Assembly: GCF_018388465.1 (NCBI RefSeq)
Contig: NZ_CP074404.1
Location: forward strand, 3,410,001 to 3,474,000
Source of the DNA: Cellulomonas fengjieae
GTDB lineage: Bacteria; Actinomycetota; Actinomycetes; Actinomycetales; Cellulomonadaceae
Reading direction: 5' to 3'
DNA: 64,000 nt
Part shown: positions 42,262 to 50,600 of the stretch, one piece after another
Layout: the number at the start of each line of letters is the position of its first letter
Numbering within the stretch: the first letter of the stretch is position 1
Program-made: the position numbers and the translations under genes
Notes under the pieces: generated by a model
The model's database searches: none
What the model saw: only the letters and a program-made list of their open reading frames with translations
Told to the model about the DNA's origin: nothing

Positions 42262-43041
42262 ATGCCCCGCTTCGACGACCAGACCGTGCTCGTGACCGGT
42301 GGGACCGGCGGCCAGGGATCGAGCCACGTACGCGCCTACCACGCGGAGGGAGCGAACGTAGTGATCGGCGGCATCGACGCCGAACGCGGCGCCGCTCTCG
42401 CCGAGGAGCTCGGGCCCCGAGCTCGCTTCACCCACCTCGACGTCACCGACGAGAGCTCGTGGTCCACCGCTGTGCGAGCCGCTGAGAGCGCCTTCGGCGC
42501 CCTGAACGTCCTCGTCAACAACGCGGGTGTCCAGAACCCGCCGGCGCCGATCGAGACGACGGACCAGGCCACCTGGTCGCGCATCCTCGACGTCAACCTC
42601 ACAGGCACCTTCCTCGGCATCAAGGCCGCCGCCCCCGCCCTGCGCCGCGCAGCAGGGGGAGCCATCGTCAACATCGCCTCGACCATGGGCCTGGGCGGCA
42701 CGGCGCACTACGCGCCGTACGTCGCCAGCAAGTGGGCCGTGCGAGGTCTCACCCAGACGGCGGCGCTCGAGCTCGGCCGGGACCAGATCCGCGTGAATAC
42801 CATCCACCCCGGCGTGATCGCGACCTCCTTCATCCACGAACCGGCGGCCGGCGCCACCGCGGCCATCGCCGACTTCTACTCCCCCGAGCCGTTCGCCATC
42901 CCCCGACTCGGAGAGCCGACCGACGTCACCCGGCTCCTCCTGTTCCTCACGTCATCAGACGCCTCGTTCATCACGGGGTCGGAGTACGTCATCGATGGCG
43001 GACTCCTGCTCGGGCCCGCCCTGCAGAGCGAGGCGGCATGA
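42262..43041 (+). CDS. short-chain dehydrogenase/reductase (hydroxysteroid-dehydrogenase-like)
   Basis: Classical SDR, 259 residues: cofactor loop TGGTGGQG near residue 13, NNAG, catalytic Tyr-Lys in YVASK, and the C-terminal FITGSEYVIDGG. Resembles 3-alpha/20-beta-hydroxysteroid dehydrogenases, but the substrate is open. Target of the divergent TetR. Overlaps the next gene by four bases (ATGA). Confidence 0.9.
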   Translation: MPRFDDQTVLVTGGTGGQGSSHVRAYHAEGANVVIGGIDAERGAALAEELGPRARFTHLDVTDESSWSTAVRAAESAFGALNVLVNNAGVQNPPAPIETTDQATWSRILDVNLTGTFLGIKAAAPALRRAAGGAIVNIASTMGLGGTAHYAPYVASKWAVRGLTQTAALELGRDQIRVNTIHPGVIATSFIHEPAAGATAAIADFYSPEPFAIPRLGEPTDVTRLLLFLTSSDASFITGSEYVIDGGLLLGPALQSEAA

Positions 43042-43511
43042 GCCGGGAGACGACCGGAGGGGACGGCGCCGTTCGGGACGCGTCGTTGTCGCACCTGCCC
43101 GATGACGTCCGGCGAGCCATCGAGATCACACCCGCCGCAGGGACGCGCGAACGGATCATCGACGTCACCACGCGGGGGCGCCGCACCGGCCTCCCGCGCC
43201 GCATCGAGATCTTCTTCTTCCGAGCCGCGGGCGCAACCTACCTGTGCAGCGGCGCCGGCAGGGCCGCCACCAACTGGCATGCGAACCTTCTTGCCAATCC
43301 CGAGTTCACCTTCCACCTCAAGAACGGGATCCGTGCAGATCTGCCTGCTCGGGCCACGCCAGTCACCGACCCGGCCGAACGCCAGGCCGTGCTGACGGAG
43401 ATCGTCGCGGACCTCAACCAGCCCCACGACCCCGGCACCATCCGGCCGACTCGGCTTGAAGACTGGGCCGAGAGCCGGCTCATGCGCATCAGCTTCCTCC
43501 CTCGGGCGTGA
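43038..43511 (+). CDS. F420-type deazaflavin-dependent nitroreductase-like protein
   Basis: 157 residues: DVTTRGRRTGLPRRIEIFFF, YLCSGAGRAATNWHANLLAN. Same broad family as the protein at 32320 but a divergent branch. Coupled to the SDR, so both probably act on the same hydrophobic substrate under TetR control. Confidence 0.8.
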   Translation: MSRETTGGDGAVRDASLSHLPDDVRRAIEITPAAGTRERIIDVTTRGRRTGLPRRIEIFFFRAAGATYLCSGAGRAATNWHANLLANPEFTFHLKNGIRADLPARATPVTDPAERQAVLTEIVADLNQPHDPGTIRPTRLEDWAESRLMRISFLPRA

Positions 43512-43533
43512 TCGCGAAGCCCTCGGGAATGAC

Positions 43534-43575
43534 GAAGGGCCCCACATCCGCGTGATCATGCGGGTGGGGCCCTTC
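43534..43575. terminator. bidirectional hairpin between the oxidoreductase operon and tRNA-Ser
   Basis: GAAGGGCCCCAC pairs perfectly with GTGGGGCCCTTC (12 bp), with a further CCGC/GCGG pairing inside. It sits between convergent transcripts. Confidence 0.75.
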
Positions 43576-43578
43576 GGC

Positions 43579-43668
43579 TGGCGGTAGCGGTGGGATTTGA
43601 ACCCACGGTGGACTTTCACCCACACACGCTTTCGAGGCGTGCTCCTTAGGCCGCTCGGACACGCTACC
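43579..43668 (-). tRNA. tRNA-Ser (anticodon CGA)
   Basis: Class II tRNA. Acceptor arms GGTAGCG/CGCTACC, anticodon stem CACGC/GCGTG enclosing loop CTCGAAA (anticodon CGA at 43632-43634, reads UCG), long variable arm, T-arm GTGGG-TTCAAAT-CCCAC. Discriminator G and an encoded CCA end the gene. Confidence 0.95.
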
Positions 43669-43715
43669 TCGGCGAGAACGTTACCCGGTCAGGCGCCATG
43701 CTCCGAATCGGTCGT

Positions 43716-43743
43716 TGCATGTGCTGCACATGCACGCTACGTT
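43716..43743 (+). promoter_or_regulatory. operator palindrome and leaderless -10 of the VapBC-type operon
   Basis: TGCATGTG-CTG-CACATGCA (43716-43734) is a perfect 8-bp dyad; TACGTT (43738-43743) ends 6 nt before the antitoxin ATG. The palindrome overlies the -35/-10 interval, the usual place for toxin-antitoxin autorepression. Confidence 0.6.
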
Positions 43744-43749
43744 CGACAC

Positions 43750-44007
43750 ATGGTGATGGTCCAGATCCGGCACGTCCCCGAGGAGCTGCACAGGGAGCTG
43801 CGCGCACGGGCGGCGCGCGAGGGCCGCTCGCTGTCCGAGTTCCTCCTCGCCGAGCTGGTCCGGATCGGGTCGCGCCCGACGCTCGACCAGCTCGCGGACC
43901 GCATCCACGCCCGCGACGTCGCACCGCCCCGGCCCGACCAGCCGGTCGTCGAGATGATCGAGGCGGAACGCGACGCCCGCGACGAGCACCTGGCCTCGGG
44001 GCACTGA
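43750..44007 (+). CDS. FitA/VapB-type ribbon-helix-helix antitoxin
   Basis: 85 residues: VQIRHVPEELHRELRARAAR, GRSLSEFLLAELV is a ribbon-helix-helix DNA-binding fold; the acidic C-terminus (EMIEAERDARDEH) would wrap the toxin. ATG at 43750 or 43756. One base separates it from the toxin GTG. Confidence 0.85.
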   Translation: MVMVQIRHVPEELHRELRARAAREGRSLSEFLLAELVRIGSRPTLDQLADRIHARDVAPPRPDQPVVEMIEAERDARDEHLASGH

Positions 44008-44008
44008 C

Positions 44009-44392
44009 GTGCTGGTGGTCGACGCGTCGGCGGTCGTCGACTTCCTCCTCGATCCTGATCGGCTGCGCGAGCGCTTCCGGGCGGGCGGGGACGACCTGCA
44101 TGCCCCGGCGCACATCGACGTCGAGGTGCTCAGCGCGCTGCGGCGGCTGGCGCAGCGGGGCACCCTCACCGAGGGGCGGGCACGCGGCGCCGTCGACGAC
44201 CTGGCGGACCTGCCGTTGACCCGGTACGAGATCACGCCGCTGCTGCGCCGGTCGTGGGAGCTGCGGGAGCAGGTCAGCGCGTACGACGCCCCGTACGTCG
44301 CACTGGCCGAGGCGCTGGGCGCCACCCTGGTCACGCGGGACGCGCGCCTGGCCCGCACGTCCGGTCACGCCGCGCGGATCGACGCCGTCTGA
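44009..44392 (+). CDS. PIN-domain (VapC-type) ribonuclease toxin
   Basis: 127 residues: MLVVDASAVVDFLL holds the first catalytic Asp; acidic residues in HIDVEVLSALRR, SAYDAPYVALAEALG and TRDARLA complete the PIN site. GTG start. Forms a toxin-antitoxin pair with the preceding gene. Confidence 0.88.
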   Translation: MLVVDASAVVDFLLDPDRLRERFRAGGDDLHAPAHIDVEVLSALRRLAQRGTLTEGRARGAVDDLADLPLTRYEITPLLRRSWELREQVSAYDAPYVALAEALGATLVTRDARLARTSGHAARIDAV

Positions 44393-44424
44393 CCGCCCAC
44401 AGGTGATCGTCGTACCGTGAAGAG

Positions 44425-45285
44425 GTGAGCACATCCGACGCCCGCCCGATGACCGCCAGCTCGCTGGCGGAGGTCGTCGAAGTGCTCGCGGGCCACCGGC
44501 TCGCCGTGCTCACGGGCGCGGGCGTCTCGACGGACTCCGGCATCCCCGACTACCGCGGCCCCGACTCACCGCCGCGCACACCGATGACGTACCAGCAGTT
44601 CGTCGCCGACGAGGCGTTCCGCCGGCACTACTGGGCCCGCAACCACGTCGGCTGGCGGCACGTGCACCGGACGATGCCGAACGCCGGGCACCGCGCGCTG
44701 GCTACCATGGAGCAGCGTGGCGTGGTCACCGGGGTCATCACGCAGAATGTCGACCTCCTGCACGAGGCGGCCGGCTCGCGCAACGTCATCGACCTGCACG
44801 GACGCTACGACCGGGTGCGCTGCCTGTCCTGCGGCACGGTGATCTCCCGGGCCGAGCTGGCCGACCGCCTCGACGCGCTCAACCCCGGGTTCGAGGCCCA
44901 GGTCGCGGACATCGAGATCGCCCCGGACGCCGACGCCGTCATCGAGCAGACCAGCGGTTTCGTCGTCGCGGACTGCAGCGCCTGCGGGGGGATGCTCAAG
45001 CCGGACATCGTCTACTTCGGCGAGAACGTGCCGCGTGAGCGGGTGGAGCGGGCCTTCGCGATGGTCGACGCCGCCGACGCGCTCCTGGTCGCGGGGTCGT
45101 CGCTGACGGTGCAGTCGGGCCTGCGGTTCGTGCGGCACGCGGCGCAGACCGGCAAGCCCGTGGTCGTCGTGAACCGGGGCGCGACGCGTGGGGACAAGTA
45201 CGCCTCCGTGACGCTGGACGCCGGGACCTCGGAGACGCTGACCGACCTGGCCGAGTCACTACCGACCCCACGTCAGTCGCGCTGA
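44425..45285 (+). CDS. Sir2-family NAD-dependent protein deacylase
   Basis: 286 residues: NAD-binding GAGVSTDSGIPDYRG, TQNVDLLHEAAG, catalytic His in DLHGRYDRVRC, zinc Cys pairs RCLSCG and DCSACGG, then KPDIVYFGENVP. Bacterial class II/IV-like sirtuin. Leaderless-type GTG start (TACCGT 6 nt upstream). Overlaps convergent tadA by 13 bp at the 3' end. Confidence 0.92.
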   Translation: MSTSDARPMTASSLAEVVEVLAGHRLAVLTGAGVSTDSGIPDYRGPDSPPRTPMTYQQFVADEAFRRHYWARNHVGWRHVHRTMPNAGHRALATMEQRGVVTGVITQNVDLLHEAAGSRNVIDLHGRYDRVRCLSCGTVISRAELADRLDALNPGFEAQVADIEIAPDADAVIEQTSGFVVADCSACGGMLKPDIVYFGENVPRERVERAFAMVDAADALLVAGSSLTVQSGLRFVRHAAQTGKPVVVVNRGATRGDKYASVTLDAGTSETLTDLAESLPTPRQSR

Positions 45286-45752
45286 GCCTCGAAGAAGCGC
45301 TGCAGCAGGAGTCCGCACTCGTCGGCCCGCACTCCCCCGACCACCTCGACCCGGTGGTTGAGTCGTCGGTCACGCACCACGTCCCACTGCGACCCGCACG
45401 CCCCCGCCTTCGGGTCCCAGGCGCCGAGGACCAGCCGCGGGACGCGCGCCAGCACGGTGGCCCCGGCGCACATCAGGCACGGCTCCAGGGTCACGACGAG
45501 CGTGCAGTCGTCGAGCCGCCACCGACCGAGCGTCTCCGCGGCCGAGCGCAGAGCCAGGATCTCCGCGTGCCCGGTCGGGTCGGCCTGCGCCTCGCGCACG
45601 TTGCGCCCGCGGCCGACCACCTCGCCTCCCGGCCCGACGACGACGGCTCCGACCGGGACGTCGGCGGTGAGCACCGCGCGGCGCGCCTCGTCGAGCGCGA
45701 GACCCATCGCCCAGGTGTCGGCCGCCTGCCAGGGACGGAGGGCGTCGGTCAT
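45273..45752 (-). CDS. tadA: tRNA adenosine(34) deaminase TadA family
   Basis: 159 residues of the cytidine/deoxycytidylate deaminase fold: zinc His and catalytic Glu in GHAEILALRSA, LEPCLMCAGA for the Cys ligands, and VPVGAVVVGPGGEVVGRGRN. Expected to make inosine at position 34 of tRNA-Arg(ACG). Divergent from upp with a 41-bp gap. Confidence 0.88.
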   Translation of the reverse strand: MTDALRPWQAADTWAMGLALDEARRAVLTADVPVGAVVVGPGGEVVGRGRNVREAQADPTGHAEILALRSAAETLGRWRLDDCTLVVTLEPCLMCAGATVLARVPRLVLGAWDPKAGACGSQWDVVRDRRLNHRVEVVGGVRADECGLLLQRFFEAQRD

Positions 45753-45793
45753 GGGGGCATCATCGCGCACCGTGCGCCCGGTAGGTTGTGCCC

Positions 45794-46429
45794 ATGCACC
45801 TGCACGTCGCGGACCACCCCCTGGTCGCCCACAAGCTCACCGTCCTGCGCGACGTCACCACCCCGTCGCCGATCTTCCGGCAGCTGGTCGACGAGCTCGT
45901 CACGCTGCTGGCCTACGAGGCCACCCGCCACGTGCACGTCGAGTCGGTGGACATCGTCACACCGGTCACCGCGACGACCGGCCTCAAGCTGGCCGACCCG
46001 CGCCCGCTCGTCGTGCCCATCCTGCGCGCCGGCCTGGGCATGCTCGACGGCATGACCCGCCTGCTGCCCACGGCCGAGGTCGGCTTCCTCGGGATGCAGC
46101 GCGACGAGGAGACCCTCGAGGCCATCACGTACGCGAACCGGCTTCCGGACGACCTGTCGGGCCGCCAGTGCTTCCTGCTGGACCCGATGCTGGCCACCGG
46201 CGGCACGCTGGTCGCCGCGATCGACTTCCTGCTCGCGCGCGGTGCTCGTAACGTCACCGCGGTCTGCCTGCTGGCTGCTCCGGAGGGCCTCGCGGTCGTC
46301 GAGCAGGCCGTCGGCGACCGGGCGGACGTGTCCGTCGTCGTCGCGGCTGTGGACGAGCGCCTCAACGAGAAGGCGTACATCGTGCCGGGCCTCGGCGACG
46401 CGGGCGACCGGCTGTACGGCGTCGTCTGA
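45794..46429 (+). CDS. upp: uracil phosphoribosyltransferase
   Basis: 211 residues. Begins [24 protein letters not shown] loop is [17 protein letters not shown]-terminal [14 protein letters not shown] is the family end. A GTG two codons upstream is possible, but TAGGTT ends exactly 6 nt before this ATG, favouring a leaderless start here. Salvages uracil to UMP. Confidence 0.95.
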   Translation: MHLHVADHPLVAHKLTVLRDVTTPSPIFRQLVDELVTLLAYEATRHVHVESVDIVTPVTATTGLKLADPRPLVVPILRAGLGMLDGMTRLLPTAEVGFLGMQRDEETLEAITYANRLPDDLSGRQCFLLDPMLATGGTLVAAIDFLLARGARNVTAVCLLAAPEGLAVVEQAVGDRADVSVVVAAVDERLNEKAYIVPGLGDAGDRLYGVV

Positions 46430-46432
46430 GCC

Positions 46433-46449
46433 GTCCCACCCCCTGGGAC
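46433..46449 (+). terminator. small hairpin after upp
   Basis: GTCCCA-N5-TGGGAC directly after the upp stop; short, so only a weak terminator candidate. Confidence 0.4.
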
Positions 46450-46499
46450 ACCGCCGAATCGGCCTTGGTGCCGACCGGCGAGCGTGCGAGAGTCGCTCC

Positions 46500-46559
46500 A
46501 TGACCACGTCTACGCAGCCCTTCCTGGCTGTGTATCCGTGCGCGTGTCATCGGTCCTGA
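46500..46559 (+). CDS. 19-codon leader peptide candidate
   Basis: Short ORF MTTSTQPFLAVYPCACHRS. No ribosome site; the -10-like GAGAGT ends 6 nt before the ATG, so a leaderless transcript is possible. The CAC (Cys-Ala-Cys) codons lie just before a hairpin that contains the stop codon, an attenuator-like layout. Downstream genes are a small unknown protein and an atypical SDR. Confidence 0.4.
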   Translation: MTTSTQPFLAVYPCACHRS

Positions 46560-46572
46560 TCCCCTCAGGACC
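46552..46572 (+). promoter_or_regulatory. hairpin overlapping the leader-peptide stop
   Basis: GGTCCTGA-TCCCC-TCAGGACC, a perfect 8-bp stem that includes the TGA stop of the leader ORF. Ribosome position on the leader would decide whether it forms. Confidence 0.45.
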
Positions 46573-46627
46573 CTCGACCACACCGCCGCCCTGACCGGGC
46601 GTCGCGGTCCGCGCACCCGGAGACGAC

Positions 46628-46906
46628 ATGGCACTGCCCGCACCTCTTCCCGCACCTCAGCGCCCGGCCCAGCCGGGGCTCCTGCTGTACGTGAGCCTGC
46701 CCGAGGGCACCGCTCGAGCGCCCGGCGACCTGGCCGAGGTCGCCGAGGTGCTGCGTGAGTTCGCCACCGAGATGCTGCCCGGCGCCGAGACCTACACGGC
46801 CCTGTCGCTCGCACCCGCGGGGTCGGACGACGTGCACCGTCTGGGCGACCGGATGAGCCACCTGCGGCTGCTCGACGTCCTCGCCGACCCCGGCGACGCC
46901 GGCTGA
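46628..46906 (+). CDS. small protein of unknown function
   Basis: 92 residues, ATG after GGAGACGAC. Core LLLYVSLPEGTARAPGDLAE, then AEVLREFATEMLPGAETYTA and a Leu-rich end. Soluble alpha/beta protein, not recognised. Confidence 0.55.
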   Translation: MALPAPLPAPQRPAQPGLLLYVSLPEGTARAPGDLAEVAEVLREFATEMLPGAETYTALSLAPAGSDDVHRLGDRMSHLRLLDVLADPGDAG

Positions 46907-46963
46907 CGACGGGCGCGACGCGCTCCGGTCGCCGGACCTGGTGACCGTGCTTACCGTGGGGCG

Positions 46964-47629
46964 ATGCGCATCGCGATCGCCGGGGGCCACGGGAAAGTCG
47001 CTCGACTCCTGTCCCACGACCTGACCAAACGGGGCGACGTCCCCGTCGCCCTCGTGCGTCAGCTCGCGCACGTGGACGACGTCGTCGCTGACGGCGCGGA
47101 GGGCGTGGTGCTCGACCTGGAGCGGGCCAACGCACGGGACGTGGCCGAGGCGATCGCCGGTGCCGACGCCGTCGTGTTCGCCGCCGGCGCCGGACCGGGC
47201 AGCGGAGCCGACCGCAAGGACACCGTCGACCGCGCGGGCGCGGCCCTGCTGGCCGACGGCGCCGAGCAGGCCGGTGTCCGCCGCTACGTCCTCGTCTCCT
47301 CGATGGGCGCGGGCGCCCCACCGCCGCCCGGCACCGACGAGGTGTTCGCCGCCTACCTCGCCGCCAAGCACGCCGCCGAGCAGGACCTGCGCGACCGCGA
47401 CCTGGACTGGACGATCCTGCGTCCGGGCGGGCTGACCGACGGCCCGGCCCAGGGGCTGGTGCGGCTCGACGAGTCCGTCCCCCAGGGCAGCATCCCCCGC
47501 GCCGACGTCGCCGCGGTGCTGGCGGCGCTCCTGCACGAGCCGGCCAGCGCGGGTCTGGTCCTCGAGCTGGTGCAGGGGGTCGTGCCCATCGACGCCGCGA
47601 TCGCCGCCGTCATCGAGCACGCGGACTGA
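46964..47629 (+). CDS. atypical SDR / NAD(P)-binding epimerase-like protein
   Basis: 221 residues: Rossmann loop IAGGHGKVARLL, then YVLVSSMGAG and LDWTILRPGGLTDGPAQG, the NAD(P)H-binding atypical-SDR pattern (YtfG/BVR-like). Leaderless-type ATG (TACCGT 6 nt upstream). Tail-to-tail with the giant sigma fusion, 6 bp apart. Confidence 0.85.
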   Translation: MRIAIAGGHGKVARLLSHDLTKRGDVPVALVRQLAHVDDVVADGAEGVVLDLERANARDVAEAIAGADAVVFAAGAGPGSGADRKDTVDRAGAALLADGAEQAGVRRYVLVSSMGAGAPPPPGTDEVFAAYLAAKHAAEQDLRDRDLDWTILRPGGLTDGPAQGLVRLDESVPQGSIPRADVAAVLAALLHEPASAGLVLELVQGVVPIDAAIAAVIEHAD

Positions 47630-47635
47630 GCCGGC

Positions 47636-50600
47636 TCAGCTCTCGGGCGTCCCGACCACGGGCCGCTCGGACCGGACGGTGATCGCCCCGATCAGGTACT
47701 GGTCGCCGTTCGTCGTGGCGGTCAGCGAGCTCACGTCGCACGCGAGCGCCACCTCCTGGAACGCCTTGACGTCCACCCCCAGGGAGTTGGGCGCGCGCCA
47801 GCCGGTCGCCGTGGAGTCGAACGCGTTCGTGCTGGAGCCGGCGGAGCCGGTGCGCACCGGGACCAGGGCGCGACCGGCGCCGGGCCCGGTGCAGGTGTCT
47901 CCCAGCGCGAGCCGGTCCCCGCTCGCGGTCCGGTCACCCTCCCAGGCCACGACCCCGATCCGCGCCAGGGTCCCTGCCTCGGAGGCGAACTCGAACGCCG
48001 GCGGTGTCGTGGACGTGCCGATCCACTGGCCGCCGTCGTAGACGGTGACGGACGCGTCCGAGCCGGGGTCGGAGTAGACGACGACCATCGACCAGCCGGC
48101 GTAGTAGCTGCGGTCCTTGTCGGTCGAGCTCGCGCTGACCGCGATGTCGGCGACGGACCAGTCGCCCGCTCCGAGCGACCGGACCTGGCCGGTGACATCG
48201 GCGAACGACTGGTAGTACCGCCGGTACGCGTTGTCGTTCAGCTCGACCAGCTTCGTCCCCGCGACGTCGACGTAGGCCCCGCCGGGACCGCGCAGGCGGG
48301 CGGTCGTGACGTCGCCGCTCCAGCGCTCCCCCGGGCCGTGGTTGGCGGACCAGTAGAGCCCGGCGAAGACGACCTCGCGGCCTGCGGGGATCTGGAGCCG
48401 CGAGCTCGAGGAGACGGGGACCGTGGCACGCGACGTGCCCGGCGCCGGTGGCGCCTCGTCGAGCGGCACCATGGCGAAGCCGTTGTTGTCCCGGTCGCCG
48501 TTCTGCAGCGCGCTCGCGCAGCCAGCAGCGGTCGCGCCGCACGTCAGCAGGGGCGCCCCGACCTCGGTCACCCCCGCGCGGGCGAAGGTCGCGCGGGCGT
48601 CGAGCCCGCCGGACGACGTCCGCACGCTGCTGGCGGAGCGGACCTGGGCCGCGCCGTCCGCGGCGGCGACCACCGTCGCCACCCCCGCAGAGCTGCCGGC
48701 CCACCGCACGTTGGCGAGCACCTGGGCGGACGACCCGGCGGGGATCGTCCCCAGCGCGCACTCGAGCGTCCGCGGGTAGACGAACGTGCAGCCGTCCGTC
48801 TGCGAGCCGGGCGCGTCCGGGTCGGGGATCAGCCCGTTCGGCAGCAGCAGCGTCGCACGCGCACCCACCGCGTCGGCGACGCTCGCGGTCACCGTGAACC
48901 GCGCGGTTCCGGAGCCGCTGGTCGCGAGCAGGATGGTGGGGTCACCGGCGGCCAGCGTGACTACCGGCGCCTGGGACGCGACCGAGATGCCGAGCCGGCC
49001 GGGGTCGGCGTCGGGCGCCTGCGCCGAGACGTCGACCGCACCGACGTCGCCGAACGCACCCGGCGCCGCCCGCAGGTCCAGGGGCAGGGGCAGCGTGGCC
49101 CCGGGCTCGATCCGCGCCGCGGTGCACACCACGGTCGTCCGGTCGCCCGCGGTGCAGCTCCACGCCGGATCGGTCACGGCGGGCTGCCCGAAGCCGAGCG
49201 AGGCGGGGCGCTGCAGCGTGACCTGGACGCCGTCGGCGGGCAGGTCGCCGCTGTTGGAGACGCTCATCGGCACGGTGGTCGGGGTGCCGAGCGCCACGGA
49301 GGCCGAGCCGGGCCCGTCGACCCTCAACGCTGCGGGCCGTTGCACGGTGAACGGCACGTTGACGGTCTCCGAGACCCGCCGCCCGCTCGGCGACAGCTGG
49401 ACCACCAGGGTGCGGTCGCGCACCAGGTCCGGCGCGCTCGCCGTGAGGAGCAGGGACAGCGCGGCGTCACCCCGAGCAGCGACCGCCCCGGTCGTGCAGG
49501 TCATCGGCCTGGTGCCACGACAGGCCCACGCGGAGCCGGGCGCTGCCGTGGCCGTGACACCGTCGGGCAGGAACGCGGTGACGGATCCCTGGCCGGCCGG
49601 GATCGCGGTGCCGCCCAGGTTCGCGACGGACAGGTCCAGCTGGCGCGTCCGCGCGGAGACCAGCGGAACCGTCCCAGGGGTGCTGCGCAGCGTCAGCCGC
49701 GCGGGGGCCGCGGTGATGGCGACGGGGATCGGCGGCGCGACGTAGCGCAGCCCCGATCCCTGCACGCGCAGCTGGATCTCACCGTCGGACCGATCGAACG
49801 ACTCGTCGATGGAGACGCTGAGCATGAGCGTCGAGACCGACAGGGCGGGCAGGTGGTCGAGCGTGCAGCTGGCGATGCCGGTCCCCGCCCCCATCACGCA
49901 CACCCAGCCGGGTGCCACCGCCGCGAACCCTCCGGCGGGCAGTCGCTCGAGGGCACCGGTCGCCACACCGGCGAGGGTCACGCCGTCGGGCAGCACGACC
50001 TCGGCTACGAGGTCCGTCGCCGCCGTGCCGCCGCTGTTGCGCAGGCCGACCTCGAGCACCTGGTCGCTCAGCCCGGCTTCGAGGGTCAGACCCGCGGGCG
50101 GCAGCTCGACCGACACGTCGGCGGGCGTGGGCGGCGGGTCGACGGGGTCGGTCGGATCCGTCGGGTCGGTGGGCCCGGCCGGGTCCGTCGGGTCGGCGGG
50201 CTCCGTCGGGTCGGCCGACTCGGTCGTCGCCCCCGGGGCGTCGGCCGTCACGTCGCCGGGCTCCTCGGGCTCGTCCTCGTCGCCGTAGAGGACGTCGTCC
50301 GGTTCCAGATCGGTGGGCTCGGGCGTCGGGAGGTCGGTCGGCTGGGGGGTCGCTGCGGACCCGTCCGTCGACGTGGGCTCGGGCGTCGCCGCGCTTCTCG
50401 ACGAGCTGGTCGACGGCGACTCGGTGGGCGCGGCGAGGATCCCCTCCGGCTCACCGAGCAGGGTGGCGATACCCACGGCGGCGGCCGCGACGAGAGCCAC
50501 GCTGCCGACCGCTATCGCCGCGGCTCCGAGCGGGATCGTGGCCAGGAACGCCCCCACGCTGCTTGTTGCCGCCGCGGTTCCGGCGCTGGCCACGCCGACC

